Below are positions 32,418-41,783 of a stretch of 64,000 bases of DNA, one piece after another. Below the pieces are notes generated by a model. The model was not told the origin of the DNA and did not search any database. It saw only the letters and a list, made by a program, of their open reading frames with translations. Where the stretch lies: contig JAIUPT010000050.1 in NCBI GenBank assembly GCA_022315425.1, forward strand, positions 620,001 to 684,000, read 5' to 3'. The DNA comes from Pseudevernia furfuracea (Eukaryota; Ascomycota; Lecanoromycetes; Lecanorales; Parmeliaceae). Both the position numbers and the translations under genes were made by a program. Each line of letters starts with the position of its first letter. Positions within the stretch are counted from its first letter, which is position 1.

Positions 32418-34444
32418 ATGTCCTCGCTTGATGAGCTGTTCAAGGTATGCCATGAAAGATTGAAACTGTCACAGTTTAAATGCTCAAATTCTTTAGAAAC
32501 CATCAGCACCTAGCAACAAACGAAAGCTAGAGATCAATGGACGTAATGCAGGTGAGTCCTGTTGTGGGTTTTCGCAGACTGTACTTATGTTTTGCAGATG
32601 CGGTGTACAAAGCGACAAAGATAAGCGCAAATGGAGATGTCAAGACCAATGCGAGAGCCACAGTGGAGGACGAGGGTCAAGACGACGAAGACGTAGCCGC
32701 AGGCCCCGAACTACCACCGGATGAAGAGGAGCCGCTGCCTGATGATGACGAAGGCAGATTTTTTGGAGGCGGCCTTACAAAGGATACAGCTGATGTGATG
32801 GACTTCATCGACCAGCAGGATGAGGACGAGACCGTACGCCTGGACGCAGGTTCTGTCAAATTGGAAGCTAGACTGACGGCTTCTGAATAGAAATCTGAAA
32901 AGGTCGATGTGACCTGGTTAAGGAAGCTGGCCTTAAATTTTGAAAGGAGGATTTCCAAGAATACAGAGCTACGAGGCAAATTCGAAGACAAGCCGGAGAA
33001 GTACGTGCAGGGCCTCTACACATCTTGGTGAGCCTATTCTGACACATTTGCCAGGTTCATGGGCTCAGAAGCAGATCTAGATGCAGACATCAAAGCGCTC
33101 TCTATCCTCTCCGAACACCCTGAACTCTACGAAGAGTTCGCGAAGCTAGGCTGTGTCTCCTCTCTCGTCTCCCTTCTGTCTCATGACAATACAGATATCG
33201 CCATTGACGCAATCGAGATAATCAACGAGCTCACAGACGAAGATGTTGAAGCAGAGCAAGAGCAATGGGACGTACTGGTCGATGCGATGCTAGAAGCCGA
33301 CATTTTAAATCTCCTGTACGAGAACATATCACGTTTAGACGAAGACATCGAATCCGACCGTGCAGGCATATACCACGTCCTCAGTGTCCTCGAAAATCTC
33401 TCGTCCCGCCCCTCCATTGCCGCTACCATCGGCCAGAAAACTCAGCTCCTCCCGTGGCTCCTCTCCAGGATCCGCAAAACAGAAGTCACAGTCTCGCAAA
33501 ACAAACAGTATGCCGCCGAAATTCTCGCTATCCTTCTCCAATCATCATCCGAAAATTGCACCAAGATAACCTCTCTTGACGGCATAGACACTGTCTTACA
33601 ACTACTCAGCCCCTATCGCAAGCGCGATCCTGCGAAAGGTACCGAAGAGGAAGAATATATGGCCAACATTTTCGACTGCATAACCTGTCTCGTCGACCTC
33701 GCTGCTGGCAAAGCCAAATTCATAGAAGCAGAAGGCATCGAGCTGTGTCTCATCATGTTACGAGAAGGTAAAATGAGCAAACCACGCGCCCTACGACTTT
33801 TGGATCATGGAGTGGGAGGACCAGAGAATGCCTCATGCTGTGAGAAGCTTGTGGAAGCGGCGGGCTTGAAACCAATATTCGGGTTGTTCATGAAGAAACA
33901 AGACAAAGAAATGACGGAGCATTTGCTTGGGATGTTAGCGTCTATGTTACGGTCGCTTCCCCCCAATGAAGCTCCAAGAATTCGCCTGCTTGCTAAGTTT
34001 GTAGAGAAGGACTATCAGGCTTGTGATCGTCTAGTCAAGCTCAGGCGGGAGTATGCATCAAAAGTGGCGGTGATTGACGGAGGAATTAGGCAGGAGAGAG
34101 CGAGGCTCGATGCTGAGGAGTCGGAGGAAAGAGTCGATGAGTGGTTCAGCAGACGCCTGGATGCCGGGCTGTATGCTCAGCAGACGGTCGATGTCATTCT
34201 AGCATGGCTGGTAGCAGAAGACGACGGAGCGAGGAGGAAAATACGAAGTCTGCTGGGTGACCGAGATGAAAGTTTGAAAGATGTCATGGCTACGTTGCAA
34301 GGTCAGTCGATCGAATCGTTCGAAGATGGACAGACGCTGATCATACTCGCAGAACAACTCGACACCATGAACGCAAACACCGAAGACCAAGATCCAATGC
34401 TGAAAGACATGTTCAGCACACTCATACAGCATCTACTCCTCTAA
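32418..34444 (+). CDS. ctnnbl1: beta-catenin-like protein 1 (CTNNBL1), spliceosome-associated ARM-repeat protein
   Basis: Nuclear armadillo-repeat protein bound to the Prp19/CDC5L splicing complex. Five exons (32418-32444, 32497-32551, 32598-32833, 32891-33000, 33055-34444) give 605 residues. The third intron (32834-32890, 57 bp, GTACGC...CTGAC...AATAG) is decisive. Left unspliced, the frame runs into its own TAG at 32888-32890. Spliced in phase 0, it joins FIDQQDEDET to KSEKVDVTWLRKLALNFE, the start of the conserved core. The last exon holds the diagnostic MGSEADLDADIKALSILSEH, then AIDAIEIINELTDEDVEAEQ and the ARM superhelix, ending in a helical C-terminus. The N-terminus (about 40-105) is strongly acidic (PPDEEEPLPDDDEGRFFGGG). 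A 9-codon first exon is typical of such fungal genes. It converges with the Nudix gene, with 126 bp between stops. Confidence 0.93.
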
Positions 34445-34570
34445 GCATGCATCGTACATATCTTGTCTTTATATACCCAGAATGCATCATCCATACCATC
34501 AATGCCTGTTGCGGGGTATCTCCAACGCCGCGATGCCGATATGCAATCAATAACAAGACCACAGTACTCA

Positions 34571-35788
34571 TCACATTCGCCATAATGATTCTGCCCCTAA
34601 ATCCTTCTTCTTCAACACTTCCTTCGGCCTCGGCGTTCTCCTGCCTCTCTCAATCTCGCCGCTCAATTCAACTCTCAGCACTCTCTCTTTGTCTCCACTC
34701 CTTCCAGTTCCTTCCAGTTCCGGCCCCGCATCACCCATACCCATCCAAAGCGTGTCACCGCTTTTCTTGATCGGGTTGGGGCTTATGCACTTCTCTCCCC
34801 ATGGAGGATCTTCCCCTTCAACGAACTCCAGCAGTTGTCTTCTCTGCTCTTGCAACTGTTCGGTGTCTAGCTTCTCCTCCCCGTCCGATGGTGGTTTCAG
34901 GAAATCGGCCACGAGTGATAAGAGGAAGAATTGAGGTGGAAATAGCACGCACTCTCCTTTGAGCGCAGCCTCGATCCATTCTTCAGCCCATGCGAATTTC
35001 GCAGCTGTGTGCTCGATGCCGCCGTCGGGAGTCGGGATGTGCATCTGATTCGTCCGCTTTCCCAGCTCCGGTCCCGATTCGAGGGGCAAAAAGTACAGAT
35101 ACATCTGCGTCGAATAGCGTTTCGGTATGTTAGCTGGTGTAAGCCAGCGCGTGAATGGCACCAAGCCCTCGACATCCATTTGCCCTCCTTTTTCTTTGAC
35201 CCATTCCGCAAACAGGACCTTCTCGGCATGCACAGCTTTCCTGCCCTCGTCTCGTTCTTGCTCGGCCAATTCGACTAGTTCCTCCGCATTTTCTTGCCTT
35301 CGAGCCAACAGTATCCCGCTCTCTTCAAAGCATTCCCGTATAGCGGCATGCCGATAGGCCGGGCTGTCTTCGTGGTGACTCGGGTCCGAGGTTGGCGGTA
35401 GGTGGCCGTCCTGAGGCGAGCAATGACCCCCAGGAAAGACATGGGCTGAGGCGAAGGTCGACGAGGAAGATACGCGGTGGAGCAGTAGTATATGATTGAC
35501 CGAGGATATGAGGAGGATGCTGGCGCTGGGGTTGGCGGGCGGTAGCTCTTTCATGGACTTGGAAGAAGAAGATCGTCGCTTCGAGGATTGCTTGTTGGGA
35601 GAGGCGCCTCTCATGGCGGCTTCAAAAAACTCTAGGTCCTTGCGTCTCCGGAACATGTGCGTGGGGGTTGTGAAATGCTGATGCGTAACCCGCAATGAAT
35701 GATCACCCTTGAGTGTACACGCACCTGCAAAGATTCTGGGGGTTAAGTGGTAGGTTCTTAGCCCAAGGGAGGTCCGAGCCCTTAACAT
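34571..35788 (-). CDS. Nudix hydrolase of the NUDT19 type
   Basis: Single-exon gene, 405 residues, likely to cleave a nucleoside-diphosphate-linked substrate. Mammalian NUDT19 hydrolyses CoA. The N-terminal MLRARTSLGLRTYHLTPRI is basic and could be a mitochondrial presequence. No SKL-type peroxisomal end is seen (it ends SLWRM). The Nudix box is split by an insertion, as in NUDT19: HVFPGGHCSP, then about 30 residues, then AAIRECFEESGILL with the metal-binding REcFEEsG core (about residues 150-170). Further family blocks are FTRWLTPANIPKRYSTQMYL and FPPQFFLLSLVADFL. The C-terminal third is charged and variable. A second ATG at residue 45 (MFRRRKDLEFF) is a possible alternative start that would give a cytosolic form. 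Confidence 0.85.
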   Translation of the reverse strand: MLRARTSLGLRTYHLTPRIFAGACTLKGDHSLRVTHQHFTTPTHMFRRRKDLEFFEAAMRGASPNKQSSKRRSSSSKSMKELPPANPSASILLISSVNHILLLHRVSSSSTFASAHVFPGGHCSPQDGHLPPTSDPSHHEDSPAYRHAAIRECFEESGILLARRQENAEELVELAEQERDEGRKAVHAEKVLFAEWVKEKGGQMDVEGLVPFTRWLTPANIPKRYSTQMYLYFLPLESGPELGKRTNQMHIPTPDGGIEHTAAKFAWAEEWIEAALKGECVLFPPQFFLLSLVADFLKPPSDGEEKLDTEQLQEQRRQLLEFVEGEDPPWGEKCISPNPIKKSGDTLWMGMGDAGPELEGTGRSGDKERVLRVELSGEIERGRRTPRPKEVLKKKDLGAESLWRM

Positions 35789-36030
35789 AGAAAGTGAATA
35801 ATAGACAGAGCATGAGCTTCATAACGGCGACGATTGCTCGAAAATGAGGTTTGGAAGATCTACAGAGCCGAGGTTGATATGGTTAGCTAGCCGTTCGCGA
35901 GCGACGACTTTGGTGACTTTGCTCTGCATTTACCTACACAAACACCTCCATCCTCCCCTTTCAAATATGATCTCGCTTGAGACATCGTAAAGAGCAACTG
36001 AAGACTCCTTTAGACCCCAAGACCCCCACA

Positions 36031-36826
36031 ATGCCTCCCTCAGCACCCATCACCAAGCTTCCCGCAGAGCTCCTTCAAGCCATCGCCGATACCCTTGATA
36101 TTAAAGATTACATGAACCTGAGAAGATCTTATCCCCACGCCTGTCGCTCTCTCCAACGTCCCGCCCTTTCCACTCTCCTTGAACTAGAATTCTCCGACTT
36201 CGCTATTGCGCACAAAGTCCTAGCCTGCCACATTTGCTGTCGACTACATCCCCCCAGCAAATCCGTCAATGATATGGTACACGGCGCCATGCACAAGCGT
36301 AGCATACCTAAGAGGTTTTGCATTGAATGCGGGGTCAGCAGTGGATTTGAGGGGTATAGCAAGGACGATTGGGGTATACTGAATGGCAATACGCATGCGA
36401 GGTGTCCCGTGGTTAGAGAATTTGGAAGCGTGGGGAGACCCTGTGGTAGTCGGATGGCGAGGCACGCTCTATGCTTGGGGTGAGAAATTCCTACCTTGCG
36501 ATAACTATCATCGTCTACCTTTGAAGATAGAAATTGAGCGTGGAGAGAGTTTTGAAAGTGGACGGTCTTGCATTACGGGTAAGGTCCAGAAGGAGCTCGT
36601 GAAGGCTACAGAATGGGCGACAGGATCAATGTGGGCCATGGGCATGTCTTATGCCGCCAATGCGATGCATCTAAGGGCGCCATCCCAGGCTGGGTTGAAG
36701 TTGCTATGTAAAAGATGCCGGAAACGCTTTAAAGGACAAGGATATTGCTTTTGCCTTGGTGACGATGTGAGCCCAGCTATTTTCATCGAGGAAAACACGT
36801 CAAAGCACAAGACAAGTGGTGGATGA
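36031..36826 (+). CDS. F-box protein with Cys-pair (zinc-ribbon-like) motifs, array copy A
   Basis: First of three tandem relatives. Exons 36031-36373 and 36417-36826 with a 43-bp intron (GTATAC...TACTGAAT...GGTTAG) give 250 residues. The N-terminal F-box reads ITKLPAELLQAIADTLDIKD (about 5-45) and should bind Skp1. It is followed by CHICCRLHPP, FCIECGV and a C-terminal CKRCRKRF and CFC, paired cysteines that probably hold zinc. The C-terminal CKRCRKRFKG aligns with CQKCWRGFRG of copy C, which supports the splice. Without it the frame ends at 36483, and an alternative explanation is a frameshift. This family of short F-box/zinc proteins is often expanded in filamentous fungi and its targets are unknown. 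Confidence 0.55.
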
Positions 36827-37427
36827 CTTCACCGTGAAGTCTAGTGTGTGGAAAGCAGCAAGCCGTTCGCTATATGCCAGCAGGCTCCGGCTCAGAAATA
36901 TGACGACTAGACTACTAATGATTAACACGTCTAGATAGTGCCTCCGATAGATTCTACAAGATTAGTCTACCACCGCTCTGCACTCTCCTTCATGCCGACC
37001 TTTGACGGAGTGCCATTGGATTGGAATGATCACAGAACGCAAGCTTTCAAAAGTAACAGCATCGGATTTGAGGCATCAAGGGGAGGCTCGAAGACCACGG
37101 TCAAGCTAGGAGATCAGCATGGGTGAAGCCGGAGAGGCCGTGGAATGGGACAAGAGCCAATTGCTAGCGGCTTGTCCTTTAATCCAATATCGGTTGCGAG
37201 CTCACAGGAAAGCTCTGACGAGCGGTTGGCAAGGTTGCCTATTTAATTTTTAATTCACGACTCTCCTCAACACTCGCTACTTCCGTGAAGGCCTCCCACT
37301 AACACTGCATCCGTGGTGGTTGTTGAGTACTTCAAACACTAACAGTCTCCCCCTGAACCGCACATCATCGCCTTTGAAAAAATCCATTCAAAAATCCACC
37401 TCAGCAGCACCCTCAGAGAATCCCACA
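36827..37427. other. spacer between array copies A and B
   Basis: 0.6 kb with no supported gene. It holds the 3' flank of A and the promoter of B. Short frames only. Confidence 0.5.
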
Positions 37428-37856
37428 ATGTCTTCTCCATCACGTCTCATGGCCCTTCCAAGGGAGCTGCACCTCTCCATCATCGATCAACTCGAGCTCT
37501 TTCCCTCCAGCATGACCCTTCGCCTCGTCAACACCTACTTCTACAATCTCCTCAAACCACTCAACTATCAAGAAATGCTAATGGTAGAGAAAAGCGAGTA
37601 TGCTCTATTCCACGGCATAGTTGCTTGTCACAAGTGCCAACGCCTTCGCCTCGGCCACAAGTTCAATGAGTATCAACGACATGTGTGCGTTCGAGGCTGC
37701 CGGCACCGCGTGAAGAGAACATGCATCGAGTGCAACCTTCAAGCATTCTATGACGGTTCAGGTAAGGGTACTGAAGCTGACCCTGGCGGAGGGAAGAATT
37801 CGCTGACGATAGCAGGCAGGCAGGCAGACGGTGGCGGAGGAGGCTTGTCTCGTTGA
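37428..37856 (+). CDS. F-box/Cys-pair protein, array copy B, C-terminally truncated
   Basis: ATG 37428 (MSSPSRLMALP) opens a 142-residue frame with F-box LMALPRELHLSIIDQLELFP and segments TLRLVNTYFYNLLKPLNYQE, CHKCQRLRLGHKF and TCIECNL, each closely matching copy C. The match ends after TCIECNLQAF. The remaining residues are a Gly-rich tail (GGGKNSLTIAGRQADGGGGG) that looks like read-through. A donor-like GTAAGG at about 37762 and several CAG acceptors in a CAGGCAGGCAG run (about 37815) allow an intron, and one splice would add about 40 more residues, but none restores the Cys pairs of the second half. It is either a short functional variant or a decaying copy. Confidence 0.55.
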   Translation: MSSPSRLMALPRELHLSIIDQLELFPSSMTLRLVNTYFYNLLKPLNYQEMLMVEKSEYALFHGIVACHKCQRLRLGHKFNEYQRHVCVRGCRHRVKRTCIECNLQAFYDGSGKGTEADPGGGKNSLTIAGRQADGGGGGLSR

Positions 37857-38226
37857 AGCCTGGCGAGGCGCAACAATTGGCCGAGGGCGACGGAAAGCCA
37901 TCTGTGTTCCCATTTATCCACCAATCGGTTCACCAGCGATGCCCATAGAAAGCTCACACGTTGGGATGCTTGTGCCTGCCTCATCTCTGCCTTTCAAGTG
38001 GGAGACAGCCTTGCCAGAGCCACAATTTGTCTTGCAATTTTCCTCACCATGCACTCATTCTCATCACTATTTTAACCTGGACGCATTACTCTCATATTCA
38101 CAGATTCTACATGTAGTAGCCGCAACATCGGTAGCAAAAAATTCTCTACCTCGATATCATTTAGCCACGAATTGCCATCTCCTCCACTCCAAGAGCACAC
38201 CCAACCCCAAGCACACCAAGACGAAA
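37857..38226. other. spacer between array copies B and C
   Basis: 370 bp. A frame continues open into copy C from 37831, but the encoded sequence upstream of ATG 38227 shows no similarity to the family, so I treat it as leader. Confidence 0.45.
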
Positions 38227-38823
38227 ATGCCCTCCCTCATGCAGCTCCCTCCAGAGCTGCACTTACAAATCATCAATCATCTCAAATTGTTCCCCACCAC
38301 CATGCTCCTCCGACTGACGAACAAATACTTCTACAACCTAATTCACCCCCTCAGCGACGAACAGATGAGTCGCTTGGAACACAAAAACTACTGCTTTGAC
38401 CACAACCTCCAGTACTGCGTGAACTGTCATCGTCTTCGCCCAGGCCACAATTTCGTGCCAAACGACCTCGTCGCAATCTTTCCCGAGCGGAGAATCTGCA
38501 TCGAATGCGGCATGCGTAATGAGAGCTATTGCTATCCTCGTGGGACGGTTTTCAAATGGGGAAGGCGAACGAGGGTGATGTGTGAGGACTGTTCGGACCT
38601 GCCAAAGGATAGCCCGCGCCGCCCTGAAAATCTCTGTGAAGGGTGCTGGAGGGAGCTGGAGCAGTGGCATGGGATTTTTCCGTTGTGGAAAGAAGGCCTT
38701 AGCGAAGAGGAGGTCCTAGGTCATCAAGCAAAAATTCTGTTTCAGGGGACGGCGAGGTTGCATCATCAAGTTTACTGCCAGAAATGTTGGAGAGGATTTC
38801 GGGGTTGCGAGTCGCTAATGTGA
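38227..38823 (+). CDS. F-box protein with Cys-pair motifs, array copy C
   Basis: Intronless, 198 residues. It starts MPSLMQLPPELHLQIINHLK, an F-box (about 3-45) followed by TMLLRLTNKYFYNLIHPLSD. Five Cys pairs follow: YCVNCHRLRPGH, ICIECG, MCEDCS, LCEGCW and YCQKCW. This spacing suggests two or more zinc ribbons. It is the most complete member of the array, and copies A and B can be aligned to it along the F-box and the first two Cys pairs. The likely role is a Skp1-linked adaptor in an SCF ligase, with the Cys-rich half recognising a substrate. This is inferred from domain logic only. The open frame extends upstream to 37831 but the ATG at 38227 coincides with the start of homology to copy B. 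Confidence 0.65.
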   Translation: MPSLMQLPPELHLQIINHLKLFPTTMLLRLTNKYFYNLIHPLSDEQMSRLEHKNYCFDHNLQYCVNCHRLRPGHNFVPNDLVAIFPERRICIECGMRNESYCYPRGTVFKWGRRTRVMCEDCSDLPKDSPRRPENLCEGCWRELEQWHGIFPLWKEGLSEEEVLGHQAKILFQGTARLHHQVYCQKCWRGFRGCESLM

Positions 38824-39053
38824 GAGCTGCATAGAGGGGGGGGAAGTGTTATCGAGCTCCCAGTATGTTCACAACAGACGTCTTTCAATCGAGAAACAGT
38901 GTGAATTTAGTGGCACCGCGTAATTGTGTGGCGTTTTGGCATCAATCAGTGAGTGACCTTGCTTCATAGGAGGATGCTGAGTCCGAACCTTGATGACAAG
39001 GACCGATTGATTGATGGCGCACTGGAATCGAGCTGAAAGCATAGGACCGAGGA

Positions 39054-40398
39054 TCAAAGCGCGAAAGGGTCCTTCATTGGCCCTACTTTCGTAACCAAGA
39101 ATATCTTGATGGCGGTGGTTGTAGGAACAAAGAACCCTGTTTGATCTTCTTTTCCAGGCATAGTTACACTGAGTTGCTCAAGCGTGAAGCCATTCTTCTC
39201 TGCTGCCCGGTCAGAGCTTTGAGATTATCAAAGGAGTAGTCAGATTCCCTCTACTAACCACATGCTATTGTGAAAGCGTCCAAAGTTTGCTCATTTCGAA
39301 CCGTTGCTGATATCAAGACTTTGGCGTTGGATAACTCGAACAGATCTCTCATAGTGGCGATTAATCGCGGGATGGATTTGAGGTCATACGTCTAGGTGGC
39401 AAGTCAGCCTTCCTTGCCCTTCAAGATGAGGATTCATTGCCGAGGGCAAGCTAGTGGTCTTATGATTTAGAGTCTCAAGACTCAAGTAGAAGGGCTGATG
39501 ACCCTAATTTATAGAAGTGGAATCACACACCACATCAGCTCCGAGGACCAGATCGTAGGAGCTCCCATCCTCACGGCAGTCGACAACTCCGCCGATGAGG
39601 GCGTGACCCCATTGTAGAATGGCTGTCTGGATCAGTTCCCTGCCTTCAAGTTCATTCAGATGTATGTTTGACTTGAGATCGCTGATGACTTCTTGGCTAC
39701 CATCCGTAGCCAGCACACGCTGAGCACCAAGATGTTTCGCGCAGAAAATTGACAAGAAGCCTGTACCCGCGCCAAGTTCAAGAACGCTCTCGCCGGTGAC
39801 AAAGTGGTTTCCTTCGGGAGACAAGAGGTAGGATGCTAGGAACAGGGCTGCTTCCCATGTACGGAAACCAGTGGTTCCAGAGGAAGCCAGTAACGAAGGA
39901 GCTTCTAGGAGAGTGACTTGACCCGCATTTGGACTAGAGATGGGCGCTGTATAAGTAACGTAGCTCTTCTGCTGTGCTGCAGCGCTTGCGGATGGTAAAG
40001 GGTGACCCATATACTGGGCTAGACACCCTAATATATCGTTTGATATCTCCTGCTCGCGACGCGAAAGGTTAGATTAGTAGAGAAGCCGTGATGGAGTCTT
40101 CCAAAACCAGAAGAGACGAAGACGGTGTTGAGCAAAGCATGAGAAGAACAAAGCCTACATCTTCTTCTGGATCCTCAATTGTGTCTTCTAGCGCTTTCAC
40201 AAGCCTTTTGAGGACACGGAATCTATAACGCTCAGGCGGCATATAGGTAATTCTGGATTCATCGAATATGTCATTGTATATCTGAGCCTGTGTGCCTGGC
40301 GATCTGAGAAGTTCTTTGCGAGGGAGCGTAAGTTCTGCAGGGTCAATAAGCTGCAGGTACTGCCTCTTGAGGAGCTCTACAGGTGCAATGTTATCCAT
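39054..40398 (-). CDS. efm3: protein-lysine N-methyltransferase Efm3 (EEF2KMT/FAM86 family)
   Basis: SAM-dependent enzyme expected to methylate a lysine of translation elongation factor 2 in the cytosol. Exons 40159-40398, 39531-40049, 39259-39391 and 39054-39202 give 346 residues. Introns are 109, 139 and 56 bp. The N-terminal helical FAM86-type region is residues 1-80 (APVELLKRQYLQLIDPAELT). The seven-beta-strand methyltransferase fold follows, with motif I VLELGAGTGFLSIF (about 169-182), a post-I acidic residue (LATDGS) and DLVLGADVTYDLKSIPRLIA, which is complete only after intron 2 is removed. The distinctive FRTWEAALFLASYL block fits the family. It is divergent from rps24 with 259 bp between starts, so two translation-related genes share a promoter region. 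Confidence 0.88.
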
Positions 40399-40657
40399 TC
40401 CCTAGCTCGCAAAATTCAGAGATTGATAATTTCTAGCTCTCCCTCAAGTTCATCTGAGAATGCGATAATGCCAAGATATATTGCGCTAGTGGCGTTGAGG
40501 CTAGCTCCAATTTAAGCGACACCTTATCCTGCACACACGCAAATTACAGACTTTGTGCTTGACCATCGAAGATCCAGCAACAAGCTCTCTGTGAGTCGCT
40601 GCATGTACTTCTACGATACCCAGAGCCTTCGCTAATGCAACGAGACAGCCAGCAAAT
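40399..40657. promoter_or_regulatory. shared divergent promoter, Efm3 / ribosomal protein eS24
   Basis: 259 bp between divergent start codons must hold both promoters. No clear TATA box is seen. The pairing of an EF2 methyltransferase with a ribosomal protein would allow co-regulation, which is inference. Confidence 0.45.
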
Positions 40658-41259
40658 ATGGCAGACCGAGAGCAGCCCGTAACGCTGCGCACGCGCAAAT
40701 TCATCCGCAATGCCCTCCTCGGTCGAAAGCAGATGGTCGTGTGAGTGCTCTACAAGCCTGCGATGCCAACCGCTCCTCTGTGTCCTTAAAATTCTGTGCA
40801 TGATCTGCATTCTGATCATCCTGTTCTACAGTGACGTCCTCCACCCCAACCGCGCCAACGTCTCCAAAGACGAACTCCGTCAAAAACTTGCCGAGCTCTA
40901 CAAAGCCAACAAAGACCAAGTATCCTGTTTCGGTTTCCGCACGCAGTTCGGTGGAGGCAAATCGACCGGGTTTGCTCTGATTTACGACAGCCATGAGGTG
41001 ATGAAGAAGTTCGAGCCGCATTATCGGTTGGTGAGGTATGGGGCGGCTACAAAGATTGAGAAGGCTAGCAGGCAACAGCGTATGTGCATTCTTTCCTACG
41101 TGATGAGATCGGAGACTATTTTGGGGGAGATATGGAACGAAAATGAAGACTTTGTGCTGACTGTGGGGGTGTATAGGCAAGCAACGCAAGAACCGAGCCA
41201 AGACTGTGCGGGGGACGGCCAAGGGGAAGGCGGCGGCATCGAAGGACAAGAAGAAGTAA
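40658..41259 (+). CDS. rps24: 40S ribosomal protein eS24 (Rps24)
   Basis: Structural protein of the small ribosomal subunit. Exons 40658-40740, 40832-41079 and 41177-41259 (introns 91 and 97 bp) give 137 residues, the usual size. The start is MADREQPVTLRTRKFIRNAL, and the core contains LLGRKQMVVDVLHPNRANVS and FGFRTQFGGGKSTGFALIYD. The end is a basic tail KTVRGTAKGKAAASKDKKK. Both splices are in phase and confirmed by the conserved peptides across the junctions (MVV-DVLHP and RQQ-RKQRKN). Introns near both ends are typical of ribosomal protein genes. Confidence 0.97.
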
Positions 41260-41783
41260 AGCATGCTGGATGCGTGCTGATTCGTGCTTGGTCAGAAGGA
41301 AAGGGTGGAGCATGCTTGTGTGTACCTACATCATGTAGTCGCATTCTGTGGCGCATAGGGAATACATGATCTTCCAGCCATGAAACGATGATTGTGATTG
41401 TACGACTGGTTGAACGACTCCATTAATCTATCAAAAAACCTATTTTAAATATTAACGAAGCCCGCAACCGCCTCATATCTTGAACTTTTATCCTCATAAT
41501 TGTTCAAAGCGCTGAAGAAAAAACCTTCCGTTTGAAGAGATGGCGACATCGGTGCCTTGTCCCAAATCTGCAAGCTCTCCCAGCAAGAGAAGGAGAACAT
41601 AGTCGGAGAGAGACTAATCTATCAGACCGGAGTCCTAACCTTGGCCAATATCGCAAGCTCTACAAGCTTAGCGAGGTTCCGAAGCTAACCCAGACCAAGT
41701 GGCAATGTGCACCACCAGATTTCATCATGACGACTGCAACGGAGGAGCTGTATCCATGACAGCGTCAGGCTGAGAAAACGGTC
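41260..41783. other. intergenic between convergent genes
   Basis: 524 bp holding the 3' flanks of rps24 and the Zn-cluster regulator. A protein-like stretch, IGALSQICKLSQQEKENIVG, in one plus frame (about 41545-41610) runs into a stop. I cannot place it and treat it as chance or a very old relic. Confidence 0.4.

Noticed and set aside
32418..32890. A separate short acidic protein ending at TAG 32890
   Set aside because: The TAG is the acceptor of a 57-bp phase-0 intron, and splicing restores the conserved CTNNBL1 core.
36374..36416. Frameshift in F-box copy A
   Set aside because: A 43-bp intron with a TACTGAAT branch explains the break and recovers C-terminal Cys pairs shared with copy C. 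The short intron still leaves some doubt.
41532..41759. 75-codon plus frame and an overlapping IGALSQICKLSQQE stretch
   Set aside because: Both are short, overlap each other in different frames and end quickly. They lie in the convergent 3' flanks of two solid genes.
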